DNA of 64,000 nt from JABCPH02 sp963524305 (GCA_963524305.1 CAURGH010000003.1:116675-180674), one strand, 5' to 3'; positions 53,442 through 62,681 are shown, numbered from the stretch's first letter. Notes: generated by a model from the letters alone, not told the origin. A program made the numbers and translations.

Positions 53442-54383
53442 ATGAAAAATGAAAATTCTGAGGAAAAATCGATTAGAATATTAAAAATAATGAAAAGGTT
53501 GAATCAAAAAGAGATAGTGAATAGAAGTGATTTAGCTAATGAATTTAAAGTCGATAAAAAAACGATACAACGAGATATAGCTACTTTGAGGAATTATTTT
53601 TTTGAAGAAGGTGAATCGGATATAAAGTATTCTAGTTCAAAAAAAGGTTATTATCTTGAAAAGAATGACAAGATAGCTTTTACAAACGAAGAACTTTTGG
53701 CTGTAAGTAAAATTATCCTTGAAAGTCGGGCTTTTAATAAAGAAGAAACTGAAAAATTAATAACGAAACTAGTTAATAATTCCTCAATAAACGATAGAGA
53801 GATAATAAAAAATTTGATAAATAGTGAAAAGGTGAATTATATTCCTTTACAACATGGACAGAAACTACTCGAAAGCATTTGGAAATTAGCGCAATGTATA
53901 AAAAATCAAGAATGGGTGCATTTAAATTATACAAAAAAAGATAAACAATATAAAGAATACAGAATAAAGCCGCTGTCAATAATGTTTTCTGAATATTATT
54001 TTTATCTAATTGGATATATTGAAAATAAAGAAGAATATCCTGCAATTTTTAGAATTGATAGAATGAAAAAGATAGAAAATACAGGCAAGAAGTTTAAAAT
54101 CCTAAATTATTCTGACAAATTTAAAGATGGAGAATTTAGAAAATATATACATTTTATGCACTCAGGACCTCTTACAAGAATAGAATTTAAATACAGAGGC
54201 TATATCGAGTATGTGCTTGATAAATTTCCAACTGCAGAAATATTGGATGAAAAAATAGTTAAAGAAAATAATCGGGAAACTACAGTTTATACTGTAAAAA
54301 TCGAAGTTTATGGAAGTTTTGGAGCGGAAATGTGGCTACGAAGTCAGGGAGATTACGTTATTGAATACAAAATTTTAAAATAA
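53442..54383 (+). CDS. HTH-WYL domain transcriptional regulator
   Basis: The 313-residue protein has an N-terminal winged helix (about residues 10-65; NRSDLANEFKVDKKTIQRDI) and a WYL domain (about 145-225; EWVHLNYTKK, YRIKPLSIMFSEYYFYLIGY), followed by a C-terminal WCX-like extension (about 235-310). WYL regulators bind nucleotide or nucleic acid ligands and often control defence or DNA-damage genes. It is 24 bp upstream of the FtsZ-fold gene, so both are probably co-transcribed. Confidence 0.92.
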   Translation: MKNENSEEKSIRILKIMKRLNQKEIVNRSDLANEFKVDKKTIQRDIATLRNYFFEEGESDIKYSSSKKGYYLEKNDKIAFTNEELLAVSKIILESRAFNKEETEKLITKLVNNSSINDREIIKNLINSEKVNYIPLQHGQKLLESIWKLAQCIKNQEWVHLNYTKKDKQYKEYRIKPLSIMFSEYYFYLIGYIENKEEYPAIFRIDRMKKIENTGKKFKILNYSDKFKDGEFRKYIHFMHSGPLTRIEFKYRGYIEYVLDKFPTAEILDEKIVKENNRETTVYTVKIEVYGSFGAEMWLRSQGDYVIEYKILK

Positions 54384-54407
54384 ATTTCTATAAAAAGGAG
54401 AAAATTT

Positions 54408-55115
54408 ATGGAAAAAATACCAAAAATAAAAATTATAAGTTTAGGAGAAACAGCTCTAAGCACTATTGAGAAAGAAATAATTACACATGAAAATATAAGC
54501 ATTATTACAATTAAAAATGACTACAAAGATTTAAAAATAAATTTTCAAGATACAGATGTAATTTTGATAATTTTAAATACATATTTTGAAAATGATAAAA
54601 ATTTTGCCTTAGAAATAATCAGAAATACTGAAAAAAACGACATTTTTACTGGCATTTACGATATTGAAAATGGCTATACTGACCTATTTGATTCAAAAAC
54701 AGACTTTATCATAAAATGCAAATCTTCAGAAGATTTAAAAAATGGAATCAACGGAATAACAAAAACTTTAACAGCAAAAGGAATGGTTACTCTTGATTTA
54801 GCGGACTTAAAAACTGTATTTCAAAAAACCTCAAAATCTTTCGTAATTTTTGAAAAAGGAAATTTAGAAACTTTTGATGATTTCTTGCAAAACCTAAAAC
54901 TAAAGCTGGAAACTTTTGATAAAAATAAAACTTATAAAATATTTTTGAATATAACAGCAGGAAAAAATATCGAATTGACTCAGATAAAAGATATTGCTAA
55001 AATAATGACGAATATTCTTAATGAGCGGGCATTTCTTTGGGGACTGCAAATATATCCAGAAAATGAAAATTTCATAAATATTATTGCTTACATTGTGGAA
55101 GATTCAGTTAAATAA
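54408..55115 (+). CDS. Short FtsZ-fold protein without the tubulin signature
   Basis: The 235-residue protein aligns by eye with FtsZ. IKIISLGETALSTIEKEI fits IKVIGVGG...AVNRMI; LKNGINGITKTLTAKGMVTLD fits the H7/T7 region; D130 and D133 keep the T7-loop aspartates (TLDLADLKTV); and NITAGKNIELTQIKDIAKIM (181-200) fits the C-terminal NITGG-DL domain. The GGGTGTG nucleotide-binding signature is absent (replaced by ILNTYFENDKNFA), and the protein is about 100 residues shorter than FtsZ. It may be unable to bind GTP yet still dock on an FtsZ subunit. AAGGAG precedes the ATG. The call rests on visual alignment. Confidence 0.7.
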   Translation: MEKIPKIKIISLGETALSTIEKEIITHENISIITIKNDYKDLKINFQDTDVILIILNTYFENDKNFALEIIRNTEKNDIFTGIYDIENGYTDLFDSKTDFIIKCKSSEDLKNGINGITKTLTAKGMVTLDLADLKTVFQKTSKSFVIFEKGNLETFDDFLQNLKLKLETFDKNKTYKIFLNITAGKNIELTQIKDIAKIMTNILNERAFLWGLQIYPENENFINIIAYIVEDSVK

Positions 55116-55148
55116 ATTAATTAATATTATAGAAAGAAGGGATTTAAA

Positions 55149-56344
55149 ATGGAAAGAAACAATATTTTTAATTTTGCAACGTCAGAGCTGTCACAGGATG
55201 CTTTTATATGTTGGTTATGCAACTGGGTAAATTTTGATGATAATGATTTATCAGAAGATGAGAAAAATTAAAAGAGCTTGCAACTGACTTTATTGAAAAA
55301 ATGTCAGGTGAAAAACTTGGAGATAGAAAAGTAAAGATAAAAAGACAATATCAGAAAATAGATGTATTATTGGAAATTCAAAATAAAACAGAATTTATAG
55401 AAAAAATTCCTGTAGTAGACATGTATGTAATAATAGAAGATAAAGTCGGAACAGGTTTACATAGTAATCAACAGAAAAAATATAGAAATCTAATATCTAA
55501 AAAAAATAAAGAAGATAATGGAAATAAGGCTGAAATAAAAGTAGTTTATTATAAAATATACGATGAAGATAATATGGAAAGATTAAAAGAGGATGGTATA
55601 GATATAATATTTGAAAGAAAAGATATGCTAGCATTATTAGAAAAATATAAAAATAGTTTTAATAATATTCTAGTTGAAGATTATTATAATTATTTAAACA
55701 ATATAGAAAAAGATGTAAATTCATATATAGATAAAAAATTAGAAGACTGGAATTCAAACTGTTATATTGGATTTTTTAAAAAATTAAAAAACGAAAAAAA
55801 TTTATTAGAACATGCTATTGGAAGACAAAAAGATTGTAGTTGGGGTTATGTGAATAACTCATCAGGTGGATTTATGGGAATGTGGTGGTTTCCTTTAAGT
55901 GAAGAAAAAATTAATAAATTAACAGAAACTTCTGATGAAGATATTTATTTACAAATAGAACAATATAATCAGAAAAATATAATTGCAATAAAATATTCAG
56001 TTCCTAAAAAAAATAAAAATAATAAAGAACTTTCAAAAGAAGATTTCGAAAAGAAAGTAACAATTGCTTCCGAAAAACGTAAGGAACTTTTTTCTAAATT
56101 AAAAAATAAATTAGAAAATGAGTCGAAAGATATACTAAAATGCGAAAATAAACCAGAAAATATAAAAAAATTCGAAAATATACTAAAAAATGAAAAGTTT
56201 CAGAAAAAATATTTTAGAGCAGGTCAGTATATGACAGTAGGATATTTAGAATTTGAAAATATTGATGATTGTAAAGATAAAATAAAAATCCTTCAATATG
56301 CTTTAAATCTTTTGTTAAAAGGGTGTGTAAAAATTTTTGTGTAA
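55149..56344 (+). pseudogene. PDDEXK_4 family nuclease-like gene with a frameshift in an A-run
   Basis: ATG 55149 opens NIFNFATSELSQDAFICWL, the usual start of PDDEXK_4 proteins, and stops at TAA 55269 after GAGAAAAATTAA. One more A in the A5 run (about 55262-55266) restores the frame into KLKELATDFIEKMSGEKL and the rest to 56344. The nuclease core is intact: KIDVLLEIQ, then VIIEDKVGTGLHSNQ with E-x-K. Repaired length would be about 398 residues. The A-run change may be a true mutation, phase variation, transcriptional slippage or a sequencing error. GAAAGAAGGG precedes the ATG. Confidence 0.8.
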
Positions 56345-56397
56345 ATCTCTAAATAATATATGATAAAATAACTATATAATATTTGGAGGTTTTTGTT

Positions 56398-56439
56398 ATG
56401 GCTAAAAAGAAAATTGACAATAAAATTTTGACTTCTTAA
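56398..56439 (+). pseudogene. Truncated gene start (13 codons)
   Basis: TATAAT (56375-56380), TTGGAGG (56384-56390) and ATG make a normal gene start, but the frame MAKKKIDNKILTS ends at once; after the stop the same frame gives QQMNKI and a second stop. This looks like the 5' stub of a deleted gene, possibly a restriction or DNA-binding protein. The identity is not recoverable. Confidence 0.4.
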
Positions 56440-56511
56440 CAGCAAATGAATAAAATTTAGTTTCTGTTTTTTAAAAGAAAGTTTACCTTTTACAAGTAAA
56501 AAATAAATAAT

Positions 56512-56555
56512 AAAACCTGCTTTAGAATTTTTTTAAATAAAAGCAGGTTTTTTAT
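56512..56555. terminator. Terminator between the nuclease locus and pcp
   Basis: AAACCTGCTTT pairs with AAAGCAGGTTT with T-rich flanks on the plus strand. Confidence 0.85.
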
Positions 56556-56588
56556 TTTTGATATATCTAAATGTTTAGAAGAATGTTG

Positions 56589-57230
56589 CTAACAAATAGT
56601 TCCGCCAGTTTCTTTAATATCTTTATCATTTTTTACAATAGTTTCAATTGCGGCAATTAAACCTTTTATAATAGTATTTAATTCCATTGATGGTGTATTT
56701 TTTTTATTAATAACTTGTTCTGGTAAAAATGGAATATGAATAAATCCAGATTTTTTGTTTTTGTATTTTTTATTTATTAAATAAAGTGTACCGTAAAGAA
56801 CGTGATTACAGATGAAAGTTCCTGCAGTGTATGAAACTGAAGCTGGAATTTTATTTTTTTGTATGTTTTTTACCATAGCTTTTACAGGAAGATCTACAAA
56901 ATATGCATTTTCTCCATCTGGAAAAATTGGCTCATCAATAGTTTGGTTTCCTTCGTTGTCAGGTATTCGGAAATCATCAAGATTTATTCCAACTCGTTCA
57001 ACGGAAATATCAAATCTTCCGCCTGCTTGTCCAATTGACAAGATGACATCTGGATTGTGCTCTTCAATAGCTTTTTCAATTTTTTTAATAGATTTTCCTT
57101 TTACTGTCGGAATTTCCAATTTGATAATTTGTGCTCCTGCAATATTATCAGGCAATTTTTTAACTGATTCGATGGCAGGATTTATGGGCTCACCTCCAAA
57201 AGGGTCAAAGCCAGTAACTAATATTTTCAT
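56589..57230 (-). CDS. pcp: Pyroglutamyl-peptidase I
   Basis: The 213-residue cysteine peptidase (C15) has GFDPFGGEPINPA at the start, the catalytic Glu in ISVERVGIN (about E80), the Cys in GTFICNHVLY (about C143) and the His in GFIHIPFLPEQ (about H167). It removes N-terminal pyroglutamate from peptides. It is the last gene of an operon with DUF969 and DUF979 membrane proteins, a combination often seen in Firmicutes. Confidence 0.95.
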   Translation of the reverse strand: MKILVTGFDPFGGEPINPAIESVKKLPDNIAGAQIIKLEIPTVKGKSIKKIEKAIEEHNPDVILSIGQAGGRFDISVERVGINLDDFRIPDNEGNQTIDEPIFPDGENAYFVDLPVKAMVKNIQKNKIPASVSYTAGTFICNHVLYGTLYLINKKYKNKKSGFIHIPFLPEQVINKKNTPSMELNTIIKGLIAAIETIVKNDKDIKETGGTIC

Positions 57231-57346
57231 AGTATTTTTTGTATGATTTTATAAAAATAGATTTAATTTATAATTTCATACTCTCCTTTCTAGATTTTTT
57301 TTAATTTACTTGTTTGTAAAAATTTAGAAATATAGTATTTTCAGTT

Positions 57347-58288
57347 TTATTTTACTCCAAATAACAGCAGCATAAGTATAATATGTGTTACAAGCAGTAA
57401 TAAAGCCATTGGAGCTTGGACTTTTATAATTCCATATTTATCTTTTATTTCAAGAATTGAAGCAGGGACAATATTAAAGTTTGCTGCCATTGGAGTCATA
57501 AGAGTTCCACAATAGCCAGCGGTCATTCCTAAAGCACCAATAACAGCTGGATTTCCACCGTTTTTGATAATAAATGGGATTCCAATTCCTGCAGTTATTA
57601 CTGAAAATGCAGCAAAGGCATTCCCCATAATCATAGTGAATATAACCATTCCAATAGCATAAATAACGATTCCTATAAAGATATTTCCAGTTGGGACAAC
57701 CGATGAAATGCTGGCAGCTATTACTTTTCCAACTCCAGCTTTAGTAAATACAGCACCTAATGCAGCAAGAAGTTGTGGCAAAATGGCAGTTGCACCAATT
57801 TGCATAAGGAGTTTTGAAGTATCTTCGTTTGTTTCGCTGAATTTTGGTTTTATGATAATTGCAGCTGCCAGAAGGGCGACAAGCGAACCTCCACCGATAC
57901 CTAATGCAGGTGGTATAGCAGTTTTTCCAATTTTAAATTGAAGTATCAGAAAAGCAGCAATTCCAATTAATACAGCTGGGATGAAAATTTTATTTTTTAA
58001 TTTTTCACTTTGTGCAATTTTGAATTGTGAAGAAATATTTTGAAATTTTCCAATATGTAATTGTTTTGTTACAGTAATTATGGCAAGAATTACAAGAAGT
58101 CCGCCAGTAACCTTATATGGAATAGCTTCTCCAAAAATAAATATTATCCCAAGAATGGTCCAAAACAAAAATGTTCCTATTTTTGCCTTTTCATTTTTCA
58201 ACCCTCTAATTCCAGTACTTATACTAACAAGTCCGCAAAGAATATAAATAATTTGTGTCAAAAGTTTTAAAAGAGCTTTTATTTCCAT
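57347..58288 (-). CDS. DUF979 family membrane protein
   Basis: The 313-residue protein has about nine hydrophobic helices, including GGGSLVALLAAAIIIKPKF and MTAGYCGTLMTPMAANFNIVP (shortened here), features of the DUF979 family. These proteins pair with DUF969 and are suspected permeases. Its ATG overlaps the DUF969 stop by one base (TAATG), so translation is coupled. With Pcp downstream, the pair may carry pyroglutamate or peptides (inference). Confidence 0.85.
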   Translation of the reverse strand: MEIKALLKLLTQIIYILCGLVSISTGIRGLKNEKAKIGTFLFWTILGIIFIFGEAIPYKVTGGLLVILAIITVTKQLHIGKFQNISSQFKIAQSEKLKNKIFIPAVLIGIAAFLILQFKIGKTAIPPALGIGGGSLVALLAAAIIIKPKFSETNEDTSKLLMQIGATAILPQLLAALGAVFTKAGVGKVIAASISSVVPTGNIFIGIVIYAIGMVIFTMIMGNAFAAFSVITAGIGIPFIIKNGGNPAVIGALGMTAGYCGTLMTPMAANFNIVPASILEIKDKYGIIKVQAPMALLLLVTHIILMLLLFGVK

Positions 58289-58968
58289 TATTTTTTACCT
58301 CCTTTGCTCAAAATTATTTTTTTATCATAAATATATACTTGAATAAAAGTAAAGATTATTGCAATTATCCCAATTGGTATTGAAGATAGTGCCAATTGCT
58401 TCAAAGATACGGCATATCCGTTTTCCTTGAGTGTAGTTTGAATCAAAAGAAGTCCTGATGCACCGACAAATATGTTTTGTGAAAAGAAGTTTCCATAATT
58501 TTCAATTGCAGCACTTAAACTTTTTAACTCTTCAGTTTGCTTTTCTGTTAAATCCTGATTTTTATGAGCTTTTGCAGCAGCTTCAGACATTGGGTAAATA
58601 AGAGGACGTATAAACTGAATATGCCCACCAATTCTAATTGACAATGCACTCGCAATAGAACGGATTACCATATAAAGTCCTAAGATTCTACCGGCAGTCG
58701 CATTTTTTAATTTTTCAATTAAAGCTGCACTTCTTTCTCTAAGTCCATATCTTTCAAGGACTGCAATAACTGGCAAGCTAATCAAAAAAATTGACATAAG
58801 CCTATTATCCACAAAAGCCTTTCCAATAATTCCAAGAATTTCAAAAAAATTCATTTTTGCAGCAATTCCAGTAGCTATACCAGCAGTAAGCACCACAGCC
58901 AGCACATCTAGCTTCAAAGAAAATCCCACTACAATAATAACAATACCAATAAGTATCCATAAATTCAT
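58288..58968 (-). CDS. DUF969 family membrane protein
   Basis: The 226-residue protein has about six hydrophobic helices, with RIGGHIQFIRPLIYPM and NYGNFFSQNIFVGASGLLL typical of DUF969. It is the first gene of the DUF969-DUF979-pcp operon. AGGAGGA precedes ATG 58968. The pair probably forms one transporter; the substrate is not known. Confidence 0.85.
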   Translation of the reverse strand: MNLWILIGIVIIVVGFSLKLDVLAVVLTAGIATGIAAKMNFFEILGIIGKAFVDNRLMSIFLISLPVIAVLERYGLRERSAALIEKLKNATAGRILGLYMVIRSIASALSIRIGGHIQFIRPLIYPMSEAAAKAHKNQDLTEKQTEELKSLSAAIENYGNFFSQNIFVGASGLLLIQTTLKENGYAVSLKQLALSSIPIGIIAIIFTFIQVYIYDKKIILSKGGKK

Positions 58969-59121
58969 AAGTATTCCTCCTAATAGAGTTTATTATTTTT
59001 TTTAAATTATCATATAATTCTAATATGATTTTACCTTGAAATAGTGAAAATGCAATAGTTTTAGAGAAAAAATAGATTTTTAATTTTATACTGCTTTTTA
59101 AGTTTTGAAAATATAGAAAAT

Positions 59122-59172
59122 AAAATTAGTTTTAAATATTTTAAAGGATTGTGTAGTAAAATGGGGAAAAAA
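59122..59172. repeat. 50-bp dispersed repeat, copy B (DUF969 operon promoter)
   Basis: AAAATTAGTTTT...TAGTAAAATGGGGAAAAA matches copy A at 49995-50044. It contains the promoter spacer for the minus-strand operon. Confidence 0.65.
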
Positions 59173-59177
59173 ATCAA
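59148..59177 (-). promoter_or_regulatory. Promoter of the DUF969-DUF979-pcp operon
   Basis: On the minus strand TTGATT (59172-59177) and CACAAT (59148-59153) have an 18-bp spacer with the same TTTCCCCATTTTACTA core as the phzF promoter. Confidence 0.55.
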
Positions 59178-59223
59178 TATTTAAAAAAAGTTTTGTACTA
59201 AAAATAAATTTTATTTGAAATTA

Positions 59224-59232
59224 TGATATAAT
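59224..59232 (+). promoter_or_regulatory. Extended -10 promoter of hsdM
   Basis: TGATATAAT gives an extended -10 (TG-N-TATAAT) 43 bp upstream of the GTG start. No good -35 is present. Confidence 0.6.
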
Positions 59233-59274
59233 GTTAACAAAAAATAAATTATGAATAGATATAAGGAGAAAGAA

Positions 59275-60852
59275 GTGGCAAATACAAAAGAATCAAATGA
59301 AACGGCACAAAGAGCAGAATTGCATCGTAAAATATGGGCAATTGCAGATAATGTGCGTGGAGCGGTAGATGGTTGGGATTTTAAACAGTATATTTTGGGA
59401 ATATTATTTTATAGATTTATTTCGGAAAATATGACAGAATTTTTCAATAAAGCAGAACATGAAGCTGGAGATTTGAAATTTAATTATGCGGATATTTCTG
59501 ATGAAGAAGCCAAAGAAGATTTTAGAGCTGGTACTGTGGAAGATAAAGGATTTTTTATTTTACCAAGTCAACTTTTTGAAAATGTTGTAAAAACAGCGAG
59601 AACCAATGAAAATTTGAATACAGATTTAGCAAATATTTTTAAAGCTATTGAAGCAAGTGCTGTTGGATTTGAGTCGGAAGATGATATTAAAGGATTATTT
59701 GAAGATGTCGACACTACGAGTAATCGTTTAGGTGGAACAGTTGCTGAAAAAAATACAAGATTAGCAGATATTTTAACAGGAATTTCTGAAATTAATTTTG
59801 GGAGTTTTCAGCATAATGATATAGATGCTTTTGGAGATGCGTATGAATATCTGATTTCAAATTATGCCAGCAATGCTGGTAAGTCAGGAGGAGAATTTTT
59901 TACACCGCAAACAGTTTCTAAACTTCTGGCAAGACTTGTAATGGAAGGAAAAGAAAATATCAATAAAGTATACGATCCGACATGTGGAAGTGGTTCTTTA
60001 TTACTTCAAATGAAAAAGCAGTTTGAGGAACATATTATTGATGAGGGATTTTTTGGGCAGGAAATAAACATGACTAACTTTAACTTGGCTCGTATGAATA
60101 TGTTTTTACATAATGTAAATTATAATAATTTTTCAATAAAACGTGGAGATACTTTACTTAATCCATTGCATAATGATGAAAAGCCTTTTGATGCGATTGT
60201 TTCAAATCCGCCGTATTCGATTAAATGGATAGGAGACGGAGATCCGACACTTATTAATGATGAACGATTTGCACCAGCAGGAAAACTTGCACCAAAATCT
60301 TATGCAGATTATGCGTTTATAATGCACTCTCTGAGTTATCTGTCAAGCAAAGGAAGAGCAGCAATAGTATGTTTTCCTGGTATTTTTTATCGTAAAGGAG
60401 CAGAGAGAACCATTCGTAAATATTTAGTAGATAATAATTTTGTAGACTGTGTGATACAGTTACCGGAAAATCTGTTTTTTGGAACATCAATAGCGACTTG
60501 TATTTTAGTAATGGCAAAGAATAAGAAAGAAAATAAAACGTTATTTATTGATGCAAGTAAGGAATTTAAAAAAGAAATGAATAATAATATTTTGAAACCT
60601 GAAAATATTGAAAAAATAGTAAGTGAATTTAGAGAAAAAACTGATGTAGAATATTTTGCAAGATTAGTTGATAATAATGAAATAGCTGAAAATGACTATA
60701 ATTTGTCAGTTTCAACTTATGTGGAAAAAGAAGATACTCGTGAAAAAATAGACATCGATGTGTTGAATAAGGAAATTGAAGAAACGGTAAAAAGAATAGA
60801 TGAATTAAGAGCTTCTATAAATGAAATAGTGAAGGAGCTTGAAAATGAGTAA
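59275..60852 (+). CDS. hsdM: Type I restriction-modification methyltransferase subunit
   Basis: The 525-residue protein has the HsdM N-terminal domain (about residues 10-160; RKIWAIADNVRGAVDGWDFKQ) and an N6-adenine methylase domain with SAM motif DPTCGSGSLLLQ and catalytic NPPY in IVSNPPYSI. FFTPQTVSKLL is also typical. It forms M2S with HsdS and methylates DNA. GTG 59275 is favoured because AAGGAG lies 6 bases upstream; an in-frame ATG at 59251 precedes that site. The following rhuM remnant starts inside its last codons. Confidence 0.95.
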   Translation: MANTKESNETAQRAELHRKIWAIADNVRGAVDGWDFKQYILGILFYRFISENMTEFFNKAEHEAGDLKFNYADISDEEAKEDFRAGTVEDKGFFILPSQLFENVVKTARTNENLNTDLANIFKAIEASAVGFESEDDIKGLFEDVDTTSNRLGGTVAEKNTRLADILTGISEINFGSFQHNDIDAFGDAYEYLISNYASNAGKSGGEFFTPQTVSKLLARLVMEGKENINKVYDPTCGSGSLLLQMKKQFEEHIIDEGFFGQEINMTNFNLARMNMFLHNVNYNNFSIKRGDTLLNPLHNDEKPFDAIVSNPPYSIKWIGDGDPTLINDERFAPAGKLAPKSYADYAFIMHSLSYLSSKGRAAIVCFPGIFYRKGAERTIRKYLVDNNFVDCVIQLPENLFFGTSIATCILVMAKNKKENKTLFIDASKEFKKEMNNNILKPENIEKIVSEFREKTDVEYFARLVDNNEIAENDYNLSVSTYVEKEDTREKIDIDVLNKEIEETVKRIDELRASINEIVKELENE

Positions 60853-61128
60853 TGATATGATTATTTATAATACAGAGGATGGAAAAGGTCAAAGATAAGC
60901 CTAAAGCTGGAAAATGGAACAGTATGGCTAAGCCAGCTGGAAATTGCAGAGCTTTTTGAAACAACGAAACAAAATGTGAGTAAACATGTAAAAGCTATAT
61001 TTGAAGATGGAGAATTACTGGAAAAAGTGGTTGTAAACTATCAGTTGACTACCACTCAACGTGGTGCAATTAAAGGGGAAATTCAAATGAAAAAAGTAAT
61101 AAAATCAAGGTTTGTTATAAAAAATTAA
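60845..61128 (+). pseudogene. RhuM family gene fragment, frameshifted and truncated
   Basis: From ATG 60845 (overlapping the hsdM stop) the frame reads MSNDMIIYNTEDGKGQ, then shifts by an apparent two-base insertion (AAAGATAAGC). The next frame gives LENGTVWLSQLEIAELFETT, KQNVSKHVKAIFEDGEL and ends after QMKKVIKSRFVIKN. This is the N-terminal DNA-binding part of RhuM (about 300 residues in full). Its last part is the first copy of a 58-bp direct repeat. RhuM genes are often found between hsdM and hsdS. Confidence 0.85.
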
Positions 61129-61147
61129 TATAACTAATCTCAAGAAA
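61090..61147 (+). repeat. 58-bp direct repeat, copy 1
   Basis: AAAAAAGTAATAAAAT...AACTAATCTC-A-AGAAA. It matches 62745-62802 at 56 of 58 positions. The two copies flank the AlbA_2 gene. Confidence 0.9.
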
Positions 61148-61183
61148 TTGAAAAGCATTAAAAATAATAAAATTGGAGTAATT

Positions 61184-62680
61184 ATGAAATTAGAAAAAGA
61201 AAGCAAATTCTTGGAATATAAAACTGGAAAAGGAAAACTGCCTACTTCATTATGGGAGACATACAGTGCTTTTGCTAATACAAGCGGGGGAAAAATAATA
61301 ATAGGAGTATCAGAACCAAAGCATCAAAAATATGAAGTTACAGGAGTAGAAAATCCAGAATTAAGAATAGAAGAATTTTGGAATACTATAACTAATCCTA
61401 ATAAAGTAAGTTTAAATATACTTGAAGAAAGTGATGTAAAAATAAAAATATTAAATGGCAAAAGTATAATAGAAATAAATGTTCCTGAAGCAGAATATAC
61501 AAAAAAGCCAATTTACATTAATGGTCATAAAGAATTAGCATATAAAAGATTAGGAGAAACAGATAAAAAAGCAACAGATGAAGAATTTAAATATATGATT
61601 ATAAACTCACAAGAAGATATTGATAACGAGTTATTAGAAAATTTTGATTTAGAAGATTTGAATAAGGTTGATATACAAATGTACAAAGCTTTATTAGTAG
61701 AAAATACAGGTGATGAAAAATATACTGAAATGCCTTTAGAAGATTTTTTGAAAGAAGTAGGAGTATTGAGAAGAAATAGAAAAAACTTAGTAAAAAATGA
61801 ATATTTATTAACAGTAGGCGGATTGTTGTTTTTTGGAAAATATAATTCTATAACTGATAAATATCCTAAATTTCAAATAGATTATTTTAAGAAAAAAAAT
61901 ATATTTGACATAGATTGGACAGATAGAGTTTCAACAGGAGATAAAGATTATCCTGATATGAATGTATTTTCATTTTATTTAAAAGTAATGGAAAAATTAT
62001 CACAATCTATAGAAAATCGTTTTAATTTAAATGAAAATATGACAAGAGATTCATATTATAATGATATTAATAAAATGCTAAGAGAAGTTCTAACTAATAC
62101 TTTAGTACATGCTTATTATGGAGGAGATAGAATAATAAAAATAATACATTACAATGATTATTGGGAATTTTATAATCCTGGAAATATGCGAATAACTAAG
62201 ACAGAATTTATACATGGTGGTGTTTCAAAGGTTAGAAATAGTGTAATTTCTACTTTGTTTAGAAAAATAGGTTTTGTTGAAAAAGCAGGTTCAGGAGGTC
62301 CTAGAATTTTTGATACAGTAAATAAATATAGACTTAGAACACCAGAAATAGAATTATCGGATATGGATACAAGTATAAAAATATGGAAATTAGAACCTAT
62401 GGATTACTATCAAAATAGGAATGATATAGAGAAAAAAATACTGGAAATTATTTTAAAGGACGGCTATATAACAAGAAAATCAGCTGGAAATAATAATATT
62501 TCAGAGCATAATTTAAAGATTAATTTAAAAAAATTGATAGAGGATAACATTCTCATAAAAGATGGGAAAGGAAGAAGTACAAAATATATATTTAAACGTA
62601 CAGAAGAAGCTTTTATTCAGCAAATAAAGAAAATGCTTGTTAAACTAAATGATGAGATAAAAAATTTAGGTACAAAATAA
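61184..62680 (+). CDS. AlbA_2 domain / HATPase_c_4 protein
   Basis: The 498-residue protein has an N-terminal AlbA_2 domain (about residues 5-130; FLEYKTGKGKLPTSLWETYS, then FANTSGGKIIIGV) and a GHKL-type ATPase (about 290-400; REVLTNTLVHAYYGG, FYNPGNM, GSGGPRIF). A C-terminal winged helix follows (about 425-480). Such proteins, often called RecG-like, ATP-binding or RNA-binding in annotation, occur in type I RM loci between hsdM and hsdS and may have a defence or regulatory role. ATG 61184 follows GGAG; the upstream frame from 61148 lacks a site. It lies between 58-bp direct repeats. Confidence 0.88.
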   Translation: MKLEKESKFLEYKTGKGKLPTSLWETYSAFANTSGGKIIIGVSEPKHQKYEVTGVENPELRIEEFWNTITNPNKVSLNILEESDVKIKILNGKSIIEINVPEAEYTKKPIYINGHKELAYKRLGETDKKATDEEFKYMIINSQEDIDNELLENFDLEDLNKVDIQMYKALLVENTGDEKYTEMPLEDFLKEVGVLRRNRKNLVKNEYLLTVGGLLFFGKYNSITDKYPKFQIDYFKKKNIFDIDWTDRVSTGDKDYPDMNVFSFYLKVMEKLSQSIENRFNLNENMTRDSYYNDINKMLREVLTNTLVHAYYGGDRIIKIIHYNDYWEFYNPGNMRITKTEFIHGGVSKVRNSVISTLFRKIGFVEKAGSGGPRIFDTVNKYRLRTPEIELSDMDTSIKIWKLEPMDYYQNRNDIEKKILEIILKDGYITRKSAGNNNISEHNLKINLKKLIEDNILIKDGKGRSTKYIFKRTEEAFIQQIKKMLVKLNDEIKNLGTK

Positions 62681-62681
62681 G

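Larger units (their letters stand above)
58969..59274. other. Divergent intergenic region upstream of hsdM
   Basis: This region carries the second copy of the 50-bp repeat (59122-59172) with the DUF969 operon promoter (59148-59177, minus) and the hsdM promoter (59227-59232). No gene is seen in it. Confidence 0.6.
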
